Assembly (NCBI RefSeq): GCF_000379725.1
Contig: NZ_KB903621.1
Location: 1 to 64,000 of the forward strand
Reading direction: 5' to 3'
Source of the DNA: Cytophaga aurantiaca DSM 3654
GTDB lineage: Bacteria > Bacteroidota > Bacteroidia > Cytophagales > Cytophagaceae
Length of the DNA stretch: 64,000 bases
The translations under genes and the position numbers were made by a program. Every line of letters starts with the position of its first letter. Positions within the stretch are counted from its first letter, which is position 1. Of the stretch, positions 37,701 through 45,644 are shown piece by piece. The notes under the pieces were generated by a model. The model did not search any database. It was not told the DNA's origin and saw only the letters and a list, made by a program, of their open reading frames with translations.

Positions 37701-38778
37701 AACAGCAGCCGGTTCTTATACAGTTGAAGTAACAAATACAGCGGGTTGCAAAGCAACATCAAGCACAACAACTGTTACAGTGAATGCAGCACCAACTGCA
37801 AACATCACAGCAAACGGCGCTACAACATTCTGCAACGGTGGATCGGTAACATTCACAGCAAGCACAGGTGCAAGTTATATCTGGAAGAATGGTACGACGA
37901 CTGTAGGAACTTCTACAACTTTCAATGCAACAGCAGCTGGTTCGTATACCGTCGAAGTAACGAATGCAACAGGATGCAAAACAACATCAAGCGCAACAAC
38001 TGTTACAGTGAATGCAGCACCAACTGCAAACATCACGGCAAACGGTCCAACAACATTTTGTCAGGGCGGATCAGTTACATTAACTGCAAACACTGGTGCA
38101 AGCTATATCTGGAAGAACGGAACAACAACCGTTGGAACAGCAGCAACATTCAATGTAACAGCGGCTGGTTCGTATACCGTTGAAGTAACGAATACAGCAG
38201 GTTGCAAAGCAACATCAAGCGCGACAACAGTTACACTAGAATCAGCTTCTACCTGGTATCAGGATCTGGATAACGATGGAATCGGTGACGCTTCTGCTAT
38301 CCTGCAAGCATGTTCAAAACCCACAGGCTATGTTGCTTCCAGTGGCGATAGCTGTCCGCTTGATGCATTGAAAACGGAACCGGGTAACTGTGGTTGCGGA
38401 GTAACAGAAGGCAGCTGTCTGGATTGTGCAGGTGTTGCAAATGGAACAGCAACTCTGGATGTATGTAATATTTGTTCCGGCGGAACAACAGGCAGAACTC
38501 CGGTAACGGATGTAAATCTGTGCAACGTAACTACAGGAATAGATGATGCTTCAAGTCTGAATAAAATTATTGTCGCACCAAATCCATTCAGAGATGAGTT
38601 ATTATTAACAATACCTGCAGGATCAAAAGTAGAGATCATTGATCTGAATGGAAGATTGATCTACGAAGGTCTTTCTATTGAACATATTCAGACAGGAGGC
38701 TTCAGCACAGGTTTTTATATTGTACGAGTTATTACTGAAAAAGGCGTACAGATCTTCAAGCTAGAGAAGGTTAATTAG
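34708..38778 (+). CDS. Secreted polysaccharide lyase, PL8-like, second copy
   Basis: This 1356-residue protein has a signal peptide ending SVSAQ. The catalytic region (about residues 25-700) is a diverged homologue of the preceding lyase. Its active-site loop, LDNAFHQHGAQVYSGGYG, keeps His239 and Tyr248 nine residues apart, as in chondroitin AC lyase. The SGNKHFWQSDLMVHRAANYYISVKVP strand follows. After the barrel come one divergent Ig-like unit (713-788), a PKD-like insert (about 790-879), four 76-residue Ig-like units, the Cys-rich module and a T9SS sorting domain (VAPNPFRDEL...GFYIVRV). It is 137 bp downstream of the first lyase and in the same orientation, so it probably arose by tandem duplication. 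Confidence 0.86.
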   Translation: MISHRIIYIIVVAFFSITSVSAQTSDLDLLYSRLYQNNYSANINTSVGTWINTLGTNGRWPDIDYTKSKAYSPTPHNDRIKAIALAYVKNISGNSFYNDASVRAKLILALNDNIPRTHFTIFQWSDYSTYNWYDDYIASPSNYANALVLLRDKLTSQEQTKYNSHLNDYLSIKNTSGKEQFANGGQNLVWVAEITMRKGAIEKNTVLTLKAFEAIASTMSIMSVQGGEGIKLDNAFHQHGAQVYSGGYGLWWVSSIVGNMELGLNTSFMSVFTIARRTIFSNLILNGHQWLGYKTNMDFGSVGRNIARYGGTNAIPTGILDRLKIIDPINAPAYQSWINHRNGAAFAYSGNKHFWQSDLMVHRAANYYISVKVPSVRTVGTEFMNDENKKGYNLALGSMNINTRGPEYTSIYPLWNWSRIPGTTAELNVTYPSEHTFIANNDFGGGVSNKKNGVMAFKSTYHGITANKAYFHIGDAVLCLGSGISATKSNAVVTSLNQTFTNGTITTSAGAMGTRNDYTWAHHDNVGYIFPVAQNVTIQNISQSGSWQDIGTYTNPTTPQNIFSLWIDHSKNPTNATYQYIIAPDKNITVFQSFVSNHGFIVDRNDNAIQAVRNTLLKIYAVVFYSAGTITFPDGFSIQSDKPALVLIDYSSGKYIVSVSDPLYLKGNQIKITFNKEFEGITTSANTSVLQVTTPDPNIADITLTGTYTLKQASISTSGPTTFCSGKNVVLTANAGKTYIWKNGTTQVGTGQSYTAITSGSYTVQVTFADNSFSTSAPTVVTVNPLPVIDSYILANGQPWAQGTTASVCAGGSLNIGPHPIVASGWSWTGPNNFTASVREIDFTNLQSTQGGAYTAKYIDGNGCTSTSNVVVTVNALPTATITSPATSFCQGGLVTLTASTGSSYKWKNGTTTVGTSSTLNATTAGSFTVEVTNANGCKKTSNTTTVTVNAAPTAVITANGATTFCNGGSVTFTASTGASYIWKNGTTTVGTSATFNATAAGSYTVEVTNTAGCKATSSTTTVTVNAAPTANITANGATTFCNGGSVTFTASTGASYIWKNGTTTVGTSTTFNATAAGSYTVEVTNATGCKTTSSATTVTVNAAPTANITANGPTTFCQGGSVTLTANTGASYIWKNGTTTVGTAATFNVTAAGSYTVEVTNTAGCKATSSATTVTLESASTWYQDLDNDGIGDASAILQACSKPTGYVASSGDSCPLDALKTEPGNCGCGVTEGSCLDCAGVANGTATLDVCNICSGGTTGRTPVTDVNLCNVTTGIDDASSLNKIIVAPNPFRDELLLTIPAGSKVEIIDLNGRLIYEGLSIEHIQTGGFSTGFYIVRVITEKGVQIFKLEKVN
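36844..38240 (+). repeat. Ig-like coding repeats interrupted by a PKD-like segment
   Basis: A divergent unit at 36844-37071, a different PKD-like domain to about 37344, then units starting at 37345, 37570, 37798 and 38026. The 37345 unit is 225 bp, the others 228 bp. Confidence 0.88.
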
Positions 38779-38842
38779 AAACCATTTATACTTTAGCCGT
38801 TTCCCAAAGATAGTTTAGTTCAGTAAAATTGATTAACGGTTT

Positions 38843-38875
38843 AAAAGCAGAGCTATAATAGCTCTGCTTTTTTAT
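38843..38875 (+). terminator. Terminator after the second PL8-like gene
   Basis: A 12-bp stem AAAAGCAGAGCT/AGCTCTGCTTTT with a 5-nt loop, then further T residues. Confidence 0.85.
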
Positions 38876-39141
38876 TTTCATTCATGTCATATAGATGATT
38901 GCGCAGTATAGCAGGAGATCCGGATGTAGTGGATCTATTCTAATTTATTCAAAGTTGATATTCATATTCTCACAATAAGTAAAATCTGATTTCAGCAACT
39001 AGGAATCAGGGTATCGAAGCAGGATAATTCTATTGCCACAATTTTCATTTTTCAATCCTCCTTTTAACCACAAAATTCACCCCTTCATAGAATCTAAATA
39101 TGGTATTATTGAAATAATAAATTAAACAAAAACAATATATC
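38876..39141. other. Spacer upstream of the GH26 gene
   Basis: Between the lyase terminator and the GH26 start I see no gene. A leader of about 100 bp, AT-rich at its end, precedes the ATG. The terminator upstream means the GH26 gene needs its own promoter, which I could not place. Confidence 0.4.
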
Positions 39142-41562
39142 ATGACAGCTACACATTTTATCCGGATGTTGGTATTCGTTATAGTTTTACTATCAACAAG
39201 TACCATCCATGCTCAGCGCCTGGTGAATTCAAGCGCTACGCAAGAGACTAAAAATTTAAAGGCCTATATGGATGATATCTATGGTCAAAAGATCATCTCG
39301 GGCCAGTACTGGGATACATATGCTACCTGGATCAAGAATCTTACAGGCAAAACTCCGGCAATTCTGGGTCTGGATTTTATGGATTATATGCCCAGAAGGA
39401 AACAGGAAGGTGCCAAACCAACCGATACACAGAAGGCCATTGACTGGGTGAATAACAAAAAAGGTATTGTTACCTTCAGCTGGCACTGGGATGCGCCTGC
39501 AGATATCTATGATGTGAATTATCGCCAGGAATGTGCAGGAACAACCGGCGGAGATGCACGTTGGTATAAGGCTTTTTATAGTTGTGCCGTTTGGTTTGAT
39601 CTTCAGAATGCACTTGCTAATCCAGGCAGTACAAATTACAATCTTCTGATCCGTGATATCGATCTGGTTGCAGCAGAACTAAAAATATTGCAGGATAACA
39701 ACGTGCCGGTATTATGGCGCCCGTTGCATGAGTCATCCGGACAATGGTTCTGGTGGGGAGCGAAAGGTGCAGGACCGTGCAAGGAACTTTGGAAACTGAT
39801 GTATGACCGTTTGGTGAATCATCATAAACTTAATAATCTGATCTGGGTATGGAATTGTTATGGCTACGAACATGGAAATCCGACAGACTGGTTTCCAGGA
39901 TATGACTACGTTGATATCATTGCGTATGATTATCCAAGATCGACGAGTTGGAACGAGTACAATACGATCCACGGAAATAAAGGAAAAGAATTTGCTTTGG
40001 CTGAAGTAGGTGGTCTGCCTAATCCGAATGATTTAGCAGCACAAGGATGGTCGTATTTTGTTACCTGGGGAGATTTTATTCAGAATAATAATTCCGAAGC
40101 CTATGTGAAGCAGGTTTACACGGACCCGAGAGTAATAACATTGGAATCGTTGCCCGATCTGAAAAATTATTTGCCCGTGGGTGTAAACATTGCGCTCCAT
40201 AAACCTGTAAGCGTATCTTCGACAGAAGCAGGTTTAGGTAATGTAGCAGGGAATGCCGTTGATGGCAATGCAGCTACCCGATGGTCAAGTGTGTATGCAG
40301 ATCCGCAATGGATACAAGTTGATTTGCAGGGTACATACCAACTCAGTGAAATTCGCTTAAAGTGGGAAAATGCATTTGCTTCTGCATATACCATTGAAAC
40401 TTCAGCTGACGGAGTAACGTGGAATACTGTTAAGCAAATAACCAATGGGGACGGAGGATTAGATATCATTGGCGGTTTAACCACGACTGGCAGATATATC
40501 AGGGTGACCGGAACCACAAGGGCTACACAATATGGTTATTCGTTATACGAAATTGAAGTGTATGGAAATGAATCATGCAGTGCAACAATCACTGCTCAAT
40601 CCACTTCCTTTTGCCAGGGTGGTTCTGTAACATTAACAGCAAACACAGGTTCAAGTTATATCTGGAAGAACGGTATAACAACTGTCGGCACTTCAGCAAC
40701 ATTCAATGCAACAGCAGCAGGTTCATACACGGTTGAAGTAACAAATGCAGCAGGCTGCAAAGCAACGTCAAGCACGACAACGGTTACCGTAAATGCAGCT
40801 CAAACAGCGAACATTACAGCTAACGGTGCTACAACATTCTGTCAAGGCGGATCGGTAACTCTAGCTGCAACTACTGGTTCAAGTTATATCTGGAAGAACG
40901 GAACAACAACCGTTGGAACTTCTGCAACATACAATGCAACAACAGCAGGTTCATACACAGTGGAAGTAACCAATGCGAACGGCTGCAAGGCAACATCAGC
41001 TGCGACAACGGTAAATGTTGAGTCGGCTTCTGTCTGGTATCAGGATCTTGATAACGATGGAATCGGTGATGCAGTTGCAAGTGTGCAAGCATGTACAAAA
41101 CCTACAGGCTATGTGGCGACAAGTGGCGATACCTGTCCGCTTGATGCATTGAAACGAGAACCGGGCAACTGCGGCTGCGGCAATACAGAACAAAGCTGTG
41201 TGGACTGTGCAGGAATTGCTAACGGAACGGCAGCACTCGATGTGTGTGACATCTGTTCCGGTGGAACAACAGGCAGAACTCCGGTAACAGATGTGAATCT
41301 ATGCAACGTGTCCACAGGAATTAATCAGCTGCAGACGATGGAAAAAATCCGTGTAGCTCCTAACCCATTTTCGGATCGTCTGTCTGTATCAATCGAAAAC
41401 ATCCTGAGCTACCAGCTGATGGACATGAACGGACGAATTGTACTGGAAGAACAAACATCTGCTTCCAGCATCAACACGAGTGGCTTAGCAAACGGTCTCT
41501 ACATTCTACGCATTGTAACAACTACAGGAATTGAGTTTGTAAAAGTGGAAAAACAAGACTGA
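39142..41562 (+). CDS. Secreted GH26 endo-beta-mannanase with CBM-like and Ig-like modules and T9SS sorting domain
   Basis: This 806-residue protein has a signal peptide ending TIHAQ. The GH26 barrel covers about residues 30-340, with the acid/base Glu197 in WRPLHESSGQWFWWG and the nucleophile Glu288 in FALAEVGG. GH26 enzymes mostly cleave beta-1,4-mannan. An F5/8 type C domain (about 348-475), two 76-residue Ig-like units (481-630), the Cys-rich module (about 632-725) and a T9SS sorting domain (VAPNPFSDRL...GLYILRI) follow. The accessory modules match those of the GH5-like enzyme at the start of the locus. It ends at a hairpin shared with the convergent defence operon. Confidence 0.92.
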   Translation: MTATHFIRMLVFVIVLLSTSTIHAQRLVNSSATQETKNLKAYMDDIYGQKIISGQYWDTYATWIKNLTGKTPAILGLDFMDYMPRRKQEGAKPTDTQKAIDWVNNKKGIVTFSWHWDAPADIYDVNYRQECAGTTGGDARWYKAFYSCAVWFDLQNALANPGSTNYNLLIRDIDLVAAELKILQDNNVPVLWRPLHESSGQWFWWGAKGAGPCKELWKLMYDRLVNHHKLNNLIWVWNCYGYEHGNPTDWFPGYDYVDIIAYDYPRSTSWNEYNTIHGNKGKEFALAEVGGLPNPNDLAAQGWSYFVTWGDFIQNNNSEAYVKQVYTDPRVITLESLPDLKNYLPVGVNIALHKPVSVSSTEAGLGNVAGNAVDGNAATRWSSVYADPQWIQVDLQGTYQLSEIRLKWENAFASAYTIETSADGVTWNTVKQITNGDGGLDIIGGLTTTGRYIRVTGTTRATQYGYSLYEIEVYGNESCSATITAQSTSFCQGGSVTLTANTGSSYIWKNGITTVGTSATFNATAAGSYTVEVTNAAGCKATSSTTTVTVNAAQTANITANGATTFCQGGSVTLAATTGSSYIWKNGTTTVGTSATYNATTAGSYTVEVTNANGCKATSAATTVNVESASVWYQDLDNDGIGDAVASVQACTKPTGYVATSGDTCPLDALKREPGNCGCGNTEQSCVDCAGIANGTAALDVCDICSGGTTGRTPVTDVNLCNVSTGINQLQTMEKIRVAPNPFSDRLSVSIENILSYQLMDMNGRIVLEEQTSASSINTSGLANGLYILRIVTTTGIEFVKVEKQD
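40582..41022 (+). repeat. Two Ig-like coding repeats in the GH26 gene
   Basis: Units start at 40582 (225 bp) and 40807. They belong to the same family as those in the three preceding genes. Confidence 0.9.
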
Positions 41563-41583
41563 GTTTTGTTTTTTTGGTAAATA

Positions 41584-41610
41584 AAAAAGGGGAGCAATGC
41601 TCCCCTTTTT
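41584..41610. terminator. Bidirectional terminator between GH26 gene and hsdM
   Basis: A 12-bp stem, AAAAAGGGGAGC paired with GCTCCCCTTTTT, with a tight loop. T-tracts arise on both strands, and it lies between convergent genes. Confidence 0.85.
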
Positions 41611-41651
41611 ATTTATGTAAAGACATTTTATGAGGCGAATAAAGTAATCCA

Positions 41652-43298
41652 CTAAATCGGAGGCAAACCCAATTCTTTTAGAAATTCATTGTGTTTGTCT
41701 GTATTCGTTTTAATTGCCTTATTAATTTCGACCAGCTTTTTATTTACTTCTTTCAGATCAATTTTAACTTCATCCAACGACGTACTAACATATCTTGAAA
41801 TATTTAAGTTGTAGCCATTCTTTTCAATTTCTTCTATTGAAACTCTGCGTGAGTAGCGCTCTTGTTCTGTGCGGTACTGATATGTTTCAATGATTTTTTG
41901 AATGTCGTTGGGTGCGCCATTTTCCCCTTCTCTTAATGTATTTTGTCTTCCGGTTTTTTGATAATGCTCGCTGGCGTTGATGAACAAGACATCATCTTCT
42001 TTTTTACATTTTTTCAATACAAGGATGCTAACAGGTATACCTGTAGAATAAAATAAATTGGAAGGTAAGCCAATAACGGTATCAATGTGATTGTCTTTTA
42101 GCAATTTGGTACGTATGCGTTCTTCGGCACCGCCGCGGAATAATACACCGTGTGGCAGTATAATTGCCATGGTGCCTTCTTTACCTAAGAAGTGAAAACC
42201 GTGCAATAAGAATGCAAAGTCTGCTGCAGACTTTGGCGCTAAGCCATAACTTTTAAAACGAAAATCATCTGCTAAAACATCATTAGGTTCCCAGCGTAAA
42301 CTAAACGGTGGATTGGCTACAATAGCATCAAATTCGATTTTCTTAGAAGGATTCATTTCATTCATCAGAGGCCATTGATTCTCTAAGGTATCTCCGTGAA
42401 AGATTTCAAACTCTGTATCCTTCATGCCATGCAACAGCATGTTCATACGGGCAAGGTTATAGGTAGTAATGTTTTTTTCCTGACCGAATATTTTGCCCAC
42501 ACTACCGCCATTATCCTTAATTCGTTTCCGCACATTCAGCAACAATGAGCCTGAACCACAAGCAAAGTCAAGCACCTTTGCCAGCTTCTTTCTTTTGCCA
42601 GCTGTAGGGTCCTGACTGTCTAATGTAACAATCTCCGAAAGAATGGTAGAAATTTGCTGTGGTGTATAAAACTCTCCGGCTTTCTTGCCAGAACCTGCAG
42701 CAAACTGGCCTATTAAATATTCGTACGCATCTCCTAGTGTATCTGAGCCGGATGAAAAATCCGCAATACCTTCAGCAATTTTTTGAATAATGATGCAGAG
42801 CTTTTTATTGCGTTCTGTTGACGTTTTACCAAGCTTTTCTGAATTCAAATTTATTTCTGAAAACAAACCTTGAAAGGAATTATCAAACGATTCGTTTTCA
42901 ATATATCGAAATCCTTTTTCCAGCGTTTGTAACAATTCATCCTTTTGCGTACGCGCCAATTCTGTAATGTTGCTCCATAAGTGTTTGGGCTTTATTACAT
43001 AATGCACTTTTTTACGCATTTGAGCTTCAAAGTCATCAATCTCTTTGGGATTCTCTGTATACCAAATCTCTAAAGGAGTATTCACTTTCAGTTTGGACAT
43101 AACATCCTGCGGGGTATTGTCAGGATAATCTTTGCCCAACTCTTTTTTGGCTGCTTCTTCGTAATTGTACGACAAGTAACGCAAGAAGAGAAACGATAGC
43201 ATATAATCCCTGAAGTCATCTGCATTCATCGCGCCGCGCAAATTATCAGCAATCCTCCAAAGTGTATTACCTAACTGTTGTTGTTCTTTTTGTGTCAT
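41652..43298 (-). CDS. hsdM: Type I restriction-modification system, DNA methyltransferase subunit HsdM
   Basis: This 548-residue N6-adenine methyltransferase subunit has an N-terminal helical HsdM domain (NTLWRIADNLRGAMNADDF). The SAM-binding motif DFACGSGSLLLNV is at about residues 240-255, and the catalytic motif IVANPPFSL around residue 330. The C-terminus has the long helix that contacts HsdS. It is the last gene of the defence operon, 12 bp after the anticodon-nuclease-like gene. Placing hsdM last, after hsdR and hsdS, differs from the usual M-S-R order. Confidence 0.95.
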   Translation of the reverse strand: MTQKEQQQLGNTLWRIADNLRGAMNADDFRDYMLSFLFLRYLSYNYEEAAKKELGKDYPDNTPQDVMSKLKVNTPLEIWYTENPKEIDDFEAQMRKKVHYVIKPKHLWSNITELARTQKDELLQTLEKGFRYIENESFDNSFQGLFSEINLNSEKLGKTSTERNKKLCIIIQKIAEGIADFSSGSDTLGDAYEYLIGQFAAGSGKKAGEFYTPQQISTILSEIVTLDSQDPTAGKRKKLAKVLDFACGSGSLLLNVRKRIKDNGGSVGKIFGQEKNITTYNLARMNMLLHGMKDTEFEIFHGDTLENQWPLMNEMNPSKKIEFDAIVANPPFSLRWEPNDVLADDFRFKSYGLAPKSAADFAFLLHGFHFLGKEGTMAIILPHGVLFRGGAEERIRTKLLKDNHIDTVIGLPSNLFYSTGIPVSILVLKKCKKEDDVLFINASEHYQKTGRQNTLREGENGAPNDIQKIIETYQYRTEQERYSRRVSIEEIEKNGYNLNISRYVSTSLDEVKIDLKEVNKKLVEINKAIKTNTDKHNEFLKELGLPPI

Positions 43299-43310
43299 TT
43301 CTTATTATTT

Positions 43311-44432
43311 TTAAGCAAATATTTCAGGTAATTGAAACTCATGTTTACCTAAAAATGCATTCAATATCCTTTTAAATAATTCTTTATTATCCTCATTCAT
43401 TTCAACAGGTTCATATACCGAATATTTTCCGTGGCTAAGCAAATTTAAAGCACGTGAAAAAAGGATTTCATCTTCTACATCGTAAATGCATTTAGAAAAT
43501 TCATCATGACCAAAGAAGGTTGAAGTTTTTTCCAAGACACTACGTAGCATATTGAAATGATATGTGTTTATCTTTTCTGAATCTGCTACTCTTTTTAATT
43601 CAGTCAATAAAGCAACATGATGAAAAAATGGGGTGTCATTTGTAGCTTGTAGCAAGTAACCTTCTGCACCATTTTTATGCAGAAAGTGACTTTTATGTTT
43701 AAGATTTCTTAATTCATTATACATCACATTAAAGAATAAGGCATGATGTGAAGAAATAACAACCTTTAATTTTTCTTTTCCTCTTTTAAGTAATTGAGCT
43801 AAATCACTAGCAACTGCAATTGCATTATTGTCGTCCAAAGAAGAAATTGGATCATCTATGTAAATATAATTTATGCGCTCATAAGATTTATCGCCATCAA
43901 TAACTAACTCAATAAGAGCAAGAAAAACACACCAAATAAAAATATTTTCTTCTCCTCTTGAAACCTTGATATTGGATTGAATAATATATTCAGGTTCTTC
44001 TGATTCAGGTCTAAATTTGGGGTTCTTTACTTGTTTCTTAAAAGCGATTGTTCCTTTTATAAAATCAAGGTCAAAATTAAAATCGGTATATCGTTCTAAA
44101 TAGCTGAAAATCTTTTCATCTAAAGCCAGTTCCTTAAAACCATCAAAAAAGGTAGAATCTTTATTAATGATTAAATACCTATCAATATCATTTACAAGGT
44201 CGTTGTTCCAGTGGAAGAGGTCTTCTGTATATGCATTATAATAGAGTGTATCGGACTTAGGGTCTTTTTTTTGTTTTTTGCTTACATCTTTAAATTCCAT
44301 GGAAAGGCGTGTTTTCCCCGTTCCATTATAAGCATAAAGTAGTACAAAATTATGGTCGTTTAAATCATCCCTCAATCTAACAGCAACATTTTTTAATGTT
44401 TTATACTTATATAATTTTGTTTTGCCGCTCAT
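43311..44432 (-). CDS. PrrC-like anticodon nuclease (ABC-type ATPase with HEPN-like C-terminus)
   Basis: This 373-residue protein has an ABC/SMC-type ATPase half: P-loop YNGTGKT at residues 35-41, signature-like VSRGEENIF at about 158-166, Walker B plus D-loop YIYIDDPISSLD at 189-200, and an H-loop ISSHH at 226-230. The C-terminal part carries Arg297-x3-Glu301 and His334. PrrC of E. coli, 396 residues long, uses an Arg-x3-Glu...His triad with nearly the same spacing (32 residues from Glu to His, 33 here). PrrC is a tRNA-Lys anticodon nuclease kept silent by a type I restriction enzyme. The gene sits between hsdS and hsdM, 3 bp and 12 bp from them. The nuclease role is inferred from motifs and context, and the tRNA target is unknown. 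It could alternatively be an RloA-type ATPase without nuclease activity. Confidence 0.72.
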   Translation of the reverse strand: MSGKTKLYKYKTLKNVAVRLRDDLNDHNFVLLYAYNGTGKTRLSMEFKDVSKKQKKDPKSDTLYYNAYTEDLFHWNNDLVNDIDRYLIINKDSTFFDGFKELALDEKIFSYLERYTDFNFDLDFIKGTIAFKKQVKNPKFRPESEEPEYIIQSNIKVSRGEENIFIWCVFLALIELVIDGDKSYERINYIYIDDPISSLDDNNAIAVASDLAQLLKRGKEKLKVVISSHHALFFNVMYNELRNLKHKSHFLHKNGAEGYLLQATNDTPFFHHVALLTELKRVADSEKINTYHFNMLRSVLEKTSTFFGHDEFSKCIYDVEDEILFSRALNLLSHGKYSVYEPVEMNEDNKELFKRILNAFLGKHEFQLPEIFA

Positions 44433-44435
44433 ATT

Positions 44436-45644
44436 CTAATCGATTACTTTTGGAAATAAAGCCTGCATCAGACCTTTTTTGTGTAACTTTAAAGCTTCGA
44501 GTTTGTCTGTTTGTTCAATAATTAATTCATCTAATGATGAAAGGCATTCGGCTATTTTTACTTGTTCATTTTTTTTTGGTAAAATTATTGGCATATCTGA
44601 AATCATTGACATCCTAACCGAATCGACTGAATTCTTAGCACTCATTCGCATAACTCTTTCATTGAAATATTGAGAGAAATACATATAGACAAATTTACCA
44701 TATGTTTTTTCTGAAAAATTATAAATACTATATACTCTCTGATGAAAGTCAAACTTCCCAACTATATAATGAAAGTTTTTACCTACACCTACACCATCAC
44801 CAGAAGTCAATATCGCCTCACCATCGTATGAATAAGAATTAATTCGTTCAACAGTTTGCGATCTTACAAAAAATGGATAGAGACCATTATCTACTTTGTT
44901 CTGAGTATCCTTATTACCTGTAGTTACTTTAGCAATTTCTCCTATTGTCTTCGTTTCCCACTCCCTATCCTTCGCAAACTCTTTAAACCGCCACTTAGGA
45001 ACTGTTTCACCTTCTTGCGGAAAGAGATTTTGCATCAACCCTTTTTTATGGTCTTTTAAGCTTTCTAATTTTTGACTGTGTACTGAGATGACTTCGTCTA
45101 ACCATGAAAGACAGGAAGCGATTTTTTGCTGTTCTTTTTTGTTTTTAGGTAAGTAAACTGGCAATAGTTTTATGATCTCAGCATTTAAATTTTTTACTGC
45201 TGCGCCAGCTGCATTGGTTTGAAAATAAGATTGGCTTGATTCTGAAGAAATGAAGTAGTACAAATAATCTTCAAAAGTTTTTTTTGAAATTTTTCTTATT
45301 GCAATCCAGCCATCATGAATACATGTTTTGATTTTTAGAATATAAGGTCTGCCAAAACTCATAGAGTTTGAAAGAATTAAATCTCCTGGATTGACTTCCC
45401 TTGTACTACTTAAGGCTTCAACAATAACTTTTTCTTTGGTGCTTATAATGTATTTTGATTCAGAAGACACATCAGCAATTTTCAACCAATTCAAGCCATC
45501 AATATCTGTTGTTTGATAATCCTGAATCGGTCGTGGAGATCCCCCTCGAACGATTTCTGAAATATCTCCAAGCACCTCTTTCTCCCATTCCCCATCCTTC
45601 TTAAATTCTGGAAAACGCAATTCAGGAATATGTTTATTCTTCAT
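44436..45644 (-). CDS. hsdS: Type I restriction-modification system, specificity subunit HsdS
   Basis: This 402-residue protein has two target-recognition domains (about residues 10-170 and 215-370), each opening with LRFPEFKKDGEWEKEVLGDI or WRFKEFAKDREWETKTIGEI. Each is followed by a spacer helix with the repeated LESLKDHKKGLMQNLFP and LEALKLHKKGLMQALFP. The repeated half-subunits mean it recognises a bipartite site. The two recognition domains differ in sequence, so the halves of the site should differ. Its ATG overlaps the end of the DUF1016 gene by 11 bp. Confidence 0.94.
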   Translation of the reverse strand: MKNKHIPELRFPEFKKDGEWEKEVLGDISEIVRGGSPRPIQDYQTTDIDGLNWLKIADVSSESKYIISTKEKVIVEALSSTREVNPGDLILSNSMSFGRPYILKIKTCIHDGWIAIRKISKKTFEDYLYYFISSESSQSYFQTNAAGAAVKNLNAEIIKLLPVYLPKNKKEQQKIASCLSWLDEVISVHSQKLESLKDHKKGLMQNLFPQEGETVPKWRFKEFAKDREWETKTIGEIAKVTTGNKDTQNKVDNGLYPFFVRSQTVERINSYSYDGEAILTSGDGVGVGKNFHYIVGKFDFHQRVYSIYNFSEKTYGKFVYMYFSQYFNERVMRMSAKNSVDSVRMSMISDMPIILPKKNEQVKIAECLSSLDELIIEQTDKLEALKLHKKGLMQALFPKVID

